DNA from: Desulfobacteraceae bacterium
GTDB lineage: Bacteria; Desulfobacterota; Desulfobacteria; Desulfobacterales; Desulfosalsimonadaceae
Reading direction: 5' to 3'
DNA length: 7,283 nt
Assembly (NCBI GenBank): GCA_007136525.1
Contig: SLGU01000279.1
Coordinates: forward strand, 1-7,283
Of this stretch, positions 1 through 6,204 are shown one piece after another (position 1 is the stretch's first letter; every line of letters starts with the position of its first letter). The notes beneath the pieces were generated by a model, which searched no databases, was not told the DNA's origin, and saw only the letters and a program-made list of their open reading frames with translations. The translations under genes were made by a program, and so were the position numbers.

Positions 1-4
1 CAAA

Positions 5-42
5 TAAAAAAACCCCACAGAAAATTTTTCTGCAGGGCTTTA
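5..42 (-). terminator. Rho-independent terminator of the small membrane-protein gene
   Basis: Read on the minus strand, CCCTGCAG (plus 30-37) pairs with CTGTGGGG (plus 13-20) in an 8-bp stem containing two G-U wobbles. Further G-U and A-U pairs extend it outward. The loop is 9 nt of A and U (plus 21-29), and an uninterrupted run of seven U residues follows (plus 6-12). The stem starts about 40 bases after the stop codon of the minus-strand gene at 81-368, so it most likely ends that transcript. The G-U pairs become mismatches on the plus strand, which supports minus-strand use. Confidence 0.85.
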
Positions 43-80
43 TTAAAACAGGGTCTGGCATATATTCTGCCAATGCATTA

Positions 81-368
81 CTATTTTTGACCTTTGAGAG
101 CCTCAAGTTCTTTTTTGAGCGCCTCGTTTTCCTTTTTCAACTGGACGACATCTTCCGTAGTGCCGCCTGCCACCACTGGTTCCACAGGGGTTTCCTTCTG
201 CCAGGTATCTTTCAGTTCATCAAACCCCAGGTACAGGGCGAGGCAGCCACCAAGGAGCAGCATCACAGGAATAGCACCGGCCAGAAGCGCCAGAAACTCG
301 GTAAACCAAACCGCCAGACCAATCACGCCGATTACGGCTGCTATAGCACCGCCAACTAAAGTCTTCAT
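81..368 (-). CDS. Small two-TM membrane protein with C-terminal zipper-like coiled coil
   Basis: I do not recognise this 95-residue protein as a named family. It has two hydrophobic segments, about residues 4-22 and 25-49, separated by a short turn containing Trp21 and Glu24. A polar linker rich in Pro, Val and Gly follows (about 55-70), then a charged helix (72-95). That helix shows a clean heptad pattern: V74, N81 and L88 at one core position and L77, L84 and L91 at the other. This predicts a short parallel coiled coil, so the protein probably oligomerises through a tail outside the inner membrane. The ATG start is well supported by a strong Shine-Dalgarno site 9 nt upstream, and a terminator follows the stop. 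It is monocistronic here and divergent from plsB. The membrane part resembles, from memory, small two-TM proteins such as magnetosome MamI, but I cannot test that. Real gene: very likely. Function: unknown. Confidence 0.85.
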   Translation of the reverse strand: MKTLVGGAIAAVIGVIGLAVWFTEFLALLAGAIPVMLLLGGCLALYLGFDELKDTWQKETPVEPVVAGGTTEDVVQLKKENEALKKELEALKGQK

Positions 369-377
369 AAAGCCACG

Positions 378-386
378 TCCTCCTTT
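378..386 (-). promoter_or_regulatory. Strong Shine-Dalgarno site for the small membrane protein
   Basis: The minus strand reads AAAGGAGGA, 9 nt before the ATG whose first base is at 368. This near-perfect match to the 16S rRNA 3' end fixes the start and argues that the small gene is real and well translated. No convincing -35/-10 pair was found further upstream on this strand. Confidence 0.85.
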
Positions 387-589
387 AAATTAAATATTCA
401 TCCGATCAATCTATAATCAGGGAGTTCCCAGAGGGGGGATGCATACTTGTTTAACGTTTGAATATGTCGTTTTATCTAACACAACCGGGATGGTAAAGCA
501 AGGAAAAATCGGCGGATAAAAATCTTCCGCACACGTTAATTTTCCCCTGCTTCACGCTTGAACCTTGCAATTTCGGATTCCCGTTGGTA

Positions 590-618
590 TTGTAACCGGC
601 GTTGAAAGGCATTATATT
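590..618 (+). promoter_or_regulatory. Candidate sigma-70-type promoter for plsB
   Basis: TTGTAA (590-595, four of six matches to the -35 consensus) and TATATT (613-618, five of six matches to the -10 consensus) are separated by exactly 17 bases. Transcription would start near 625 and leave a leader of about 165 nt before plsB. Location and spacing are right for the plsB transcript, but the match is moderate and AT-rich intergenic DNA yields such pairs by chance. Confidence 0.35.
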
Positions 619-723
619 TTTTTATGAGATGCCGGCAAAAATGGCAGAAAAAGGATAACGACCGGAAATGCCTGTCAAGCTGTATGCAGAGACGGTGCAG
701 CCCCGGAAAAAAGCGGTTCACGC

Positions 724-765
724 CAGGGCGATGGTTTAAACCCGGTTTTTCGAGCCCATCGCCTG
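724..765 (+). promoter_or_regulatory. Hairpin in the plsB leader
   Basis: CAGGGCGATGG (724-734) is complementary to CCATCGCCTG (756-765), giving a 10-bp stem with one bulged G and a 21-nt loop. It ends 25 bases before the plsB start and is followed by an A-rich stretch, not a T run, so it is not an ordinary intrinsic terminator on the plus strand. It could affect translation initiation or message stability, or be a protein-binding site. I could not match it to a known riboswitch class. The stem is seen directly; its role is inferred. Confidence 0.4.
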
Positions 766-790
766 TAAATGAAAAAAAAGCGTACATATC

Positions 791-3442
791 ATGTCTCTCT
801 TCAAACGGCCCATGCCAAAGATCAAACCATCAGAAAAGCCTGAAGTGAAGGATGAACCGGAAAAAGTCCGGGATGAAAGGCCTTTTTTTTCATGCATGCC
901 GGTTAAAAAGGGGGTTTTCGCCGGCCTTTTCCTCAAAGCTCTTTTTTTCCGGATCAAGCTCGACCCATCACTTGTAAAAGCCCTTAAAAATCTCGAAAAA
1001 CAAGGCATTGTGGTATTTGTCAACAAATACAAAAGCAAGTTTGATTTTCTGTTTTACCATACGCGCCTCGGCCATGAAAAACTGCCCTTCCCCACCATCG
1101 GATTTGATTACCGGCTTGTTTTCCTGCAGCCGTTCCGCCGGATGCTCAGGGGCCTCCTGTTTTATATCAACCATTTTTATAAACACCGCAGATTGCCCGA
1201 TCCCTATACCTCCCATTTTTACAAAAACAGCCTTATGGACGGCAAATCGGGAATGGTCTCCCTGATCGAGGAAAAAGGGTTTTACAGGCGGCTGGTGGAA
1301 TCGAGGACCGATCCCGTCGACTATCTTGTGGAAATGCAAAAAACCATAAACGCGCCCATATATCTCGTTCCCCAGCTCATCCTGTACGACAAGACGCCCC
1401 AGGCCAGGCAGCTTCCCGTAATCGATCTCCTGTTCGGCACCAAGGAGCGTCCGGGAAGGCTCAGGCGCCTTTACATGATCCTTAAAAATCCGAAAAAAAT
1501 CATCATTGAGGCGGCCGAGCCCGTCAACCTGATGGAATACCTGGACAAGGACAGCATCCGGGAGCTCAGCCAGAAGAACCAGGTCGTTTACCTGCGCCGC
1601 TACCTGCTTGAGCAGATCAACCGGCAGAGGCAGGCCATCACCGGCCCGGCATTGAAATCAAGAGAAGAGATCATGGAGGAGGTACTGACCAACCCGGAGA
1701 TGCAGAAAGCCATCGTTTCCTATGCCGCCGAAAACCAGAAGCCGGTCCCGGAAGCCCAGAAGGAAGCCGCAGGCTTAATTGATGAAATCGCATCCAATTA
1801 CAATCAGCGCATCGTGAACCTGTTCGATATCACCCTGCGATGGACCATGAAGATGATGTTTGACGGCATGGTGATCGACTATGACGGATTGAACCGCGTC
1901 AAACAGCATTCCCAAAAGGGGCCCATTGTATTGATCCCCTGTCACAAAAGCCACTTGGACTACCTGATTCTGTCATACGTGTTTTATCACAACAACATGC
2001 CGGTTCCCCACATCGCCGCGGGTAAAAACCTGTCGTTCTGGCCCCTTGGCCCCATATTTCGGGGAGGAGGCGCGTTTTTTCTCAGGCGGACCTTTAAGGG
2101 AGACCCGCTTTACCCGAAAATATTTTCAGCCTACCTGTACAGAATACTGGACGAAGGATTCCACGTGGAGTTCTTCATTGAAGGCGGCAGAAGCCGGACG
2201 GGCAAACTCCTTTCGCCCAAAATCGGTTTTCTGTCGCTGCTATGGGAGGCTTACCTGAAAAGCAACTGGGATGATATGTTTTTCGTGCCGGTTTACATTG
2301 GATATGACCGGGTCCTTGAAGAAAAGGCATATATTCACGAACTCGGCGGGGGAAAAAAGATCCCCGAAAACCTGAAAAATATCTTTAAAGCACGAAAATT
2401 ATTAGGAAAAAAATATGGAAAAATATATATCAACTTTGAAGCGCCGTTTTCGCTGAAAACATATTTCGAGCGCAGGGACATTGATTTCAGCAAACTCTCC
2501 ACGAATGAGCAAAAAGAAACGTGCTATCATTTCGGGGAAAAAATTATCAGCGCCATCAACGGTCAATCCGTTATCACGCCCTATGCAATCGTCGCCGGGG
2601 CGCTTCTCAACTGCTCGCGCAAGCGGATTTACTACCGGCAATTGATGGAGAACGTTGAAACATATATGAATTACCTCGTGAACCGGCGCACCAAGCTGGC
2701 AGACACCCTTTTCATCGACCGGCAAAGCAGCATTGACTACGTCATGGAGACTTTTGCCGCAAACAAGTATATTGACCGCAGCGCAACCCATAAAAAGGCA
2801 TTCCCACCGCCGAACCCCATCATCAAGGTCCACGACAGCAAGCGGCCCAACCTCGAATACTATAAAAACAACGGGGTCATACACTTCATACCCGGCGCAT
2901 ACACGGCCCTTTCCATTCTGGCACTCGACGCCTTTCAATTTCAGGCGGCCGCCATTCACCCGCACTACGCCTTTTTAAGGGAATTTTTTCAGCTTGAATT
3001 CATATTCGACCCCGATGATCCCGTTGAAGCGGCCGTCCGGAAAAACATCAAGGCCTTTATCGACGATGCCATACTCATGCCGCATCCTTCCATGCCGGAC
3101 ACATACAACCTGACATCATCGGGTTTTCGTAAACTGCAGTTGTTTGCGGAGTTTCTGGCGCCATACTTCGATGCGTATTGGGTGGTTTTGAATTTTTTTG
3201 TCCGCTATACCAACAAGTCCATATTCGATATCAAGGACCCTGTGAAGAAAATCCAGGGCCTGGGAAACCGGATGTACAAGCGCCAGGAAATCACCCGGAG
3301 CGAGGGGCTTTCCAGGATCAACTACAAGAATGCGGTGTCCTATTTTACCGACCATGGCCTCGTCAACCCCGAAACGGACAGGGAAAAACTGGACTATTTT
3401 GTTAAAAAAATCCAGTTTTACATGCGTCTTTTAACGCATTGA
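791..3442 (+). CDS. plsB: Glycerol-3-phosphate 1-O-acyltransferase PlsB
   Basis: PlsB transfers a fatty acyl chain from acyl-ACP or acyl-CoA to the sn-1 position of glycerol-3-phosphate, giving lysophosphatidate, the first committed step of phospholipid synthesis, at the inner membrane. All four acyltransferase blocks are present in order. Block I is H385-x4-D390 (CHKSHLD), the catalytic pair. Block II is GPIF...FFLRRTF at 420-435. Block III is FIEGGRSRTGK at 462-472. Block IV is VPVYIGYD at 499-506. The surrounding sequence resembles E. coli PlsB closely, including HIAAG between blocks I and II. The protein has 883 residues against about 807 in E. coli. The N-terminal third also looks like a degenerate acyltransferase fold, with Y80-x4-D85 where the active domain has H-x4-D. 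No Shine-Dalgarno site precedes the ATG at 791; an in-frame ATG at 896 would make the N-terminus about as long as in E. coli. The next gene starts 20 bases downstream, so co-transcription is likely. The family call is very secure; the exact start is not. Confidence 0.96.
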   Translation: MSLFKRPMPKIKPSEKPEVKDEPEKVRDERPFFSCMPVKKGVFAGLFLKALFFRIKLDPSLVKALKNLEKQGIVVFVNKYKSKFDFLFYHTRLGHEKLPFPTIGFDYRLVFLQPFRRMLRGLLFYINHFYKHRRLPDPYTSHFYKNSLMDGKSGMVSLIEEKGFYRRLVESRTDPVDYLVEMQKTINAPIYLVPQLILYDKTPQARQLPVIDLLFGTKERPGRLRRLYMILKNPKKIIIEAAEPVNLMEYLDKDSIRELSQKNQVVYLRRYLLEQINRQRQAITGPALKSREEIMEEVLTNPEMQKAIVSYAAENQKPVPEAQKEAAGLIDEIASNYNQRIVNLFDITLRWTMKMMFDGMVIDYDGLNRVKQHSQKGPIVLIPCHKSHLDYLILSYVFYHNNMPVPHIAAGKNLSFWPLGPIFRGGGAFFLRRTFKGDPLYPKIFSAYLYRILDEGFHVEFFIEGGRSRTGKLLSPKIGFLSLLWEAYLKSNWDDMFFVPVYIGYDRVLEEKAYIHELGGGKKIPENLKNIFKARKLLGKKYGKIYINFEAPFSLKTYFERRDIDFSKLSTNEQKETCYHFGEKIISAINGQSVITPYAIVAGALLNCSRKRIYYRQLMENVETYMNYLVNRRTKLADTLFIDRQSSIDYVMETFAANKYIDRSATHKKAFPPPNPIIKVHDSKRPNLEYYKNNGVIHFIPGAYTALSILALDAFQFQAAAIHPHYAFLREFFQLEFIFDPDDPVEAAVRKNIKAFIDDAILMPHPSMPDTYNLTSSGFRKLQLFAEFLAPYFDAYWVVLNFFVRYTNKSIFDIKDPVKKIQGLGNRMYKRQEITRSEGLSRINYKNAVSYFTDHGLVNPETDREKLDYFVKKIQFYMRLLTH

Positions 3443-3449
3443 CCGGATG

Positions 3450-3454
3450 GGTGA
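3450..3454 (+). promoter_or_regulatory. Ribosome binding site fixing the start of the fusion gene
   Basis: GGTGA matches the 3' part of the full Shine-Dalgarno sequence and sits 8 nt before the ATG at 3463. It favours that ATG over the in-frame TTG at 3439, which overlaps the plsB stop codon, and over the GTG at 3451. The resulting N-terminus, MKALVLSAGFGTR, is where sugar nucleotidyltransferases normally begin. Confidence 0.55.
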
Positions 3455-3462
3455 ACAGCAGC

Positions 3463-5214
3463 ATGAAAGCGCTTGTATTGTCAGCCGGATTTGGCACCCG
3501 CCTGAAGCCCCATAGCATTGAGGTACCCAAACCGCTGTTTCCCGTTTGCGGCCGCCCCATCATCGATATCATCATCTGCAGGCTCATCCGCGCCGGCGTA
3601 ACCGGAATCGCCGTCAACACGCATTACAAGGCGGATCTGATCGCCTCTTTTCTCACGCAACAGCACTACGACGCTGAGATCGATATCCGCTTTGAGCCCC
3701 GCCTCCTGGGAACAGGGGGGGCTGTTGGCAGTTTTTCGGATTTTTTATCGGACGCGCCGTTTATCGTCATCAACAGCGACGTACTCACCGATATCGACAT
3801 GCGGCGGGTATATGGCGCCCATGTGGCCGGCCCGTTTCCGGCAATGCTGGTTATGCACGACCACCCGCTTTTCAACAAGGTATCGGTGAGCGGCGACGGC
3901 CTGATCCATGGGTTTTCCGGAAAAGTGCAAAATGACCATAAACTGCTTGCATTCACCGGCATCTCGGTCATCAGCCCGGCCATATACGACTATATCGAGC
4001 CGGGGGAAGCCTGCTGCATTATCGATGTTTACCGGCGGATGATACGGGCGGGGGAAAAAATCGCCGCCCATACCGTTTCAGGCCATTACTGGAACGACCT
4101 GGGCACCCCGGAACGCTACCGGGACGCGGTGGCCGACCACATGGTCCCCCGGGTATTTGAAAACATTTACGGAAAACCGGGACCAACGAAGTTTCACAGA
4201 AAAAAACTGGCGGGCGACGGATCAGACCGGAAATGGTACCGGATAACCGGAAACGAGCACTCTCTTGTCATGGCGGACCATGGTATTCATACCGGCCATT
4301 CAACGGCACAGGTCGATGCCTTTGTCGCCATCGGTCATCACCTGGCACAGGCCGGCATACCGGTGCCGGAAATTTTTGATGCTGACCGCTTTGCAGGCCT
4401 TGTCCTGATGCAGGACCTGGGAGACACCGCCCTGCAGGATGTTGCGGGCGGCCCGAACGTTCTTCACCATTACCGGCGCGCAATCGATATACTGGTGCAG
4501 ATGTCGGTTATGGGGGAAAACGGTTTTGACCCGGCATGGGCCTACGAGGGGCCGTCCTATGACACGCAGATGATTATCGAAAGGGAGTGCCGGTATTTTA
4601 TGGCGTCCTTTTTAATAGGGCACCTGGGCTTTGATGATTTTCCGGGTGCCGAACTTGAGGACTGCTTCGAACATCTGGCGGCATCCATTGCTGCAAACGG
4701 GTATATCGGCCTCATGCACCGCGATTTTCAATCGAGAAACATCATGGTGGCAAACGGGGCCTGTTATGTCATTGATTTCCAGGGGGCCCGGTTCGGCCCG
4801 GTCCAGTATGACCTTGCTGCGCTCCTGGCCGACCCGTATGTCGGCCTGGACCATGATGTGCGGGAATCGCTGCTTGATTATGCGGCGGATGCCATGGCGC
4901 ATCACCCAGGGACGGACAGCCTGGACCGTGCCCGGTTTGTCCGGGGGTACCGCTATTGCTGCATATCCCGGTTGATGCAGGCGCTCGGCGCCTTCGGTTT
5001 TCTGAGCCGGGTCAAGCAGAAAAAATGGTTTGAGCAATATATTCCCATTGCCCTTGAAACCCTGGAAGCGGAACTGAAACGACTTCCGGACACCTGCGGC
5101 GACAGCCGCCTGGCCGCACTTTCCAAAACCGTTTCTTCAGCAGCAGGCCGCCTGCATTCTGCAATGGTGCAAAGCAATGGGAAGGCCGCCGGCAGAATAC
5201 CCAAAACCTGTTGA
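3463..5214 (+). CDS. Fused sugar-1-P nucleotidyltransferase / sugar kinase (MurU-AmgK type)
   Basis: This 583-residue protein joins two enzymes. Residues 1 to about 230 form a sugar-1-phosphate nucleotidyltransferase: signature A8-G-F-G-T-R13 with P22-K-P, G83-T-G-G, the metal-site Asp in N-S-D106, and W210-N-D-L-G-T near the end. Residues from about 245 form an aminoglycoside-phosphotransferase-fold kinase: nucleotide loop GDGSDRKWY at 251-259, catalytic H419-R-D421-x4-N426, and metal-binding D438-F-Q. The closest families I know are MurU (MurNAc-1-phosphate uridylyltransferase) and AmgK (anomeric MurNAc/GlcNAc kinase), separate adjacent genes in Pseudomonas. There AmgK makes the sugar 1-phosphate and MurU makes UDP-MurNAc, returning peptidoglycan sugar to synthesis and bypassing MurA, the fosfomycin target. 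Here one chain could do both steps, with the domains in reverse of reaction order. No signal peptide or membrane segment is visible, so it is probably cytosolic. The gene follows plsB by 20 bases. The true sugar could differ, for example GlcNAc or a surface-polysaccharide sugar. Two-domain architecture: certain. MurNAc role: likely, unproven. Confidence 0.88.
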   Translation: MKALVLSAGFGTRLKPHSIEVPKPLFPVCGRPIIDIIICRLIRAGVTGIAVNTHYKADLIASFLTQQHYDAEIDIRFEPRLLGTGGAVGSFSDFLSDAPFIVINSDVLTDIDMRRVYGAHVAGPFPAMLVMHDHPLFNKVSVSGDGLIHGFSGKVQNDHKLLAFTGISVISPAIYDYIEPGEACCIIDVYRRMIRAGEKIAAHTVSGHYWNDLGTPERYRDAVADHMVPRVFENIYGKPGPTKFHRKKLAGDGSDRKWYRITGNEHSLVMADHGIHTGHSTAQVDAFVAIGHHLAQAGIPVPEIFDADRFAGLVLMQDLGDTALQDVAGGPNVLHHYRRAIDILVQMSVMGENGFDPAWAYEGPSYDTQMIIERECRYFMASFLIGHLGFDDFPGAELEDCFEHLAASIAANGYIGLMHRDFQSRNIMVANGACYVIDFQGARFGPVQYDLAALLADPYVGLDHDVRESLLDYAADAMAHHPGTDSLDRARFVRGYRYCCISRLMQALGAFGFLSRVKQKKWFEQYIPIALETLEAELKRLPDTCGDSRLAALSKTVSSAAGRLHSAMVQSNGKAAGRIPKTC

Positions 5215-5370
5215 AACCTGGGCCATATACTGGTAATCAGTGGGACATCAGGATGCCTGACACTTCTGCAGACCCGGCTCAAACAGGGTTTACGGGGATC
5301 GGATCGAAGGAACAACACCCGCTGCAGAATAAACCAAGAAACACGCCATGTATTTAAGGACGGATGAACA
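5215..5370 (+). other. Gap between the fusion gene and dapB
   Basis: These 156 bases may hold a promoter for dapB. TATACT (5226-5231) resembles a -10 box but has no good -35 at the right distance. A small hairpin, TCAGG-ATG-CCTGA (5248-5260), can be extended by AGTG (5239-5242) with CACT (5261-5264) across a 5-nt bulge; no T run follows, so it is a poor terminator candidate. TTCTGCAG (5264-5271) and CTGCAGAA (5322-5329) form a distant 8-bp inverted repeat, possibly by chance. No gene is visible. Confidence 0.5.
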
Positions 5371-6195
5371 ATGCCGATAAACGTGATGATCAACGGCCTG
5401 CCCGGAAACGTCGCAAAAATGCTACTCCCCCATGTCCTGGCCGACGACCGTTTCGAGCTGGTGGCATACTCCCTCACCGGGCCTGAAATAACCGACACGC
5501 GCTATTCCGCGGGCGGGAAGCCCATCGCCCTGATACGGCCCGGAGACCGGGATGACGCCATTCAACAGGTCAAGGCGGAAGCAGGGGCTTTTATTTCCAT
5601 TGACTACACCCACCCTTCAGCGGTCAATGAAAACGCCGCCTTCTACTGCCGGCACGCCCTCCCCTTTGTCATGGGGACCACCGGGGGGGACCGGGAGGCG
5701 CTTATCCAGACAGTGGCCTCATCAGTCACGTGTGCGGTCATCGCCCCCAACATGGCCAAGCAGATCGTGGGGCTCCAGGCAATGATGGCCTATGCGGCCG
5801 AGACTTTCCCCGGCCTGTTTTCCGGTTACCAGCTCGACGTCGTTGAAAGCCACCAGGCATCAAAAGCCGATACCAGCGGCACCGCCAGAGCCATGGTCGG
5901 CAGCTTCAAGCAGCTGGGTGTCGATTTCAAAGAATCCGATATCGTCATGGTCCGCAATCCCGGCGAACAGAAAGCCATGGGGGTTCCGGAAGCGCATATC
6001 AACGGGCACGGCTGGCATACCTATACGCTGACATCCCCGGATGGAAATGCTGTTTTCAGGTTCGTGCACAACATCAACGGCCGCGATATCTATGCCCTGG
6101 GGACCTTTGACGCCGTCGTGTTCCTGTGGGAAAAGATTGCCGGCGGGGCAACCGGCAAAGTGTACTCCATGATCGACGTTTTAAAAGGCGCATAA
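5371..6195 (+). CDS. dapB: 4-hydroxy-tetrahydrodipicolinate reductase, plant-type DapB
   Basis: DapB reduces the DapA product to tetrahydrodipicolinate with NAD(P)H, on the cytosolic route to meso-diaminopimelate and lysine. The 274 residues follow the DapB order. The Rossmann loop is G9-L-P-G12-N-V-A15, with Ala where the third glycine often sits. Then come D78-Y-T-H-P-S-A-V, M101-G-T-T-G-G106, A125-P-N-M-A-K-Q131, the catalytic signature E159-S-H161-Q-A-S-K165 followed by S169-G-T, and H233-N-I-N-G-R238 near the end. The signature reads HQASK instead of the HHxxK of E. coli-type DapB. Together with FVMGTTGGDR, FSGYQLDVVESHQASK, LTSPDG and MIDVL, this places it in the plant-type subfamily known from Arabidopsis and some bacteria. 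H161 and K165 correspond to E. coli H159 and K163. The ATG is preceded by TAAGGA (5355-5360) at 10 nt. The substrate-binding-protein gene begins 9 bases after the stop. Function is well supported. Confidence 0.93.
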   Translation: MPINVMINGLPGNVAKMLLPHVLADDRFELVAYSLTGPEITDTRYSAGGKPIALIRPGDRDDAIQQVKAEAGAFISIDYTHPSAVNENAAFYCRHALPFVMGTTGGDREALIQTVASSVTCAVIAPNMAKQIVGLQAMMAYAAETFPGLFSGYQLDVVESHQASKADTSGTARAMVGSFKQLGVDFKESDIVMVRNPGEQKAMGVPEAHINGHGWHTYTLTSPDGNAVFRFVHNINGRDIYALGTFDAVVFLWEKIAGGATGKVYSMIDVLKGA

Positions 6196-6197
6196 GG
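6194..6197 (+). promoter_or_regulatory. Ribosome binding site overlapping the dapB stop codon
   Basis: AAGG begins inside the TAA stop of dapB (6193-6195) and lies 7 nt before the ATG at 6205. This arrangement usually means the downstream gene is translated from the same message and may be coupled to ribosomes finishing dapB. The match is only four bases, so strength is uncertain. Confidence 0.5.
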
Positions 6198-6204
6198 TCG
6201 ACCC

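Larger units (their letters stand above)
369..790. other. Divergent intergenic region between the small gene and plsB
   Basis: These 422 bases separate two genes transcribed away from each other, so promoters for both should lie here. Supported contents are the Shine-Dalgarno site of the minus-strand gene (378-386), a candidate rightward promoter (590-618) and a hairpin in the presumed plsB leader (724-765). Between about 387 and 589 I see only AT-rich stretches, a G run (433-438) and the imperfect palindrome GGGAGTTCCC (420-429), none assignable. Short open frames run through the region on both strands, but they lack ribosome binding sites and protein-like composition. I call no gene. Confidence 0.7.

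Noticed and set aside
451..539. Inverted repeat TTAACGT (451-457) and ACGTTAA (533-539)
   Set aside because: Seven bases separated by about 75 in AT-rich DNA is expected by chance, and nothing links it to a promoter.
607..673. Inverted repeat AGGCATT (607-613) and AATGCCT (667-673)
   Set aside because: It is short and widely spaced, and its left arm overlaps the candidate -10 box; there is no supporting second stem.
680..765. Riboswitch in the plsB leader (cobalamin, c-di-GMP or molybdenum-cofactor type)
   Set aside because: Only short fragments recall these motifs; the conserved cores as I know them are absent. Only a simple hairpin is supported.
536..787. Minus-strand open frame of 83 codons in the intergenic region, and an overlapping plus-strand frame at 624-848
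   Set aside because: Neither has a Shine-Dalgarno site or protein-like composition. Both overlap the candidate promoter, the leader hairpin or the plsB start, and look like chance open frames.
2402..2965. Antisense open frame of 187 codons inside plsB
   Set aside because: It lies wholly opposite a conserved gene, has no recognisable domain, and is explained by the codon pattern of plsB.
3439..3462. TTG start at 3439 for the fusion gene, overlapping the plsB stop
   Set aside because: It would add eight residues ahead of the normal nucleotidyltransferase N-terminus; the ATG at 3463 has a GGTGA ribosome binding site at good spacing.
4201..5100. Reading the phosphotransferase domain as an aminoglycoside resistance gene
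   Set aside because: The fold is shared, but the fused nucleotidyltransferase and AmgK-like segments (GDGS...WY, HRDFQSRN, DFQ) point to sugar metabolism. There is no sign of a mobile resistance cassette.
4612..5498. Antisense open frames of 141 and 181 codons over the kinase domain and the start of dapB
   Set aside because: They oppose well-supported genes with intact motifs and show no family similarity or translation signals.
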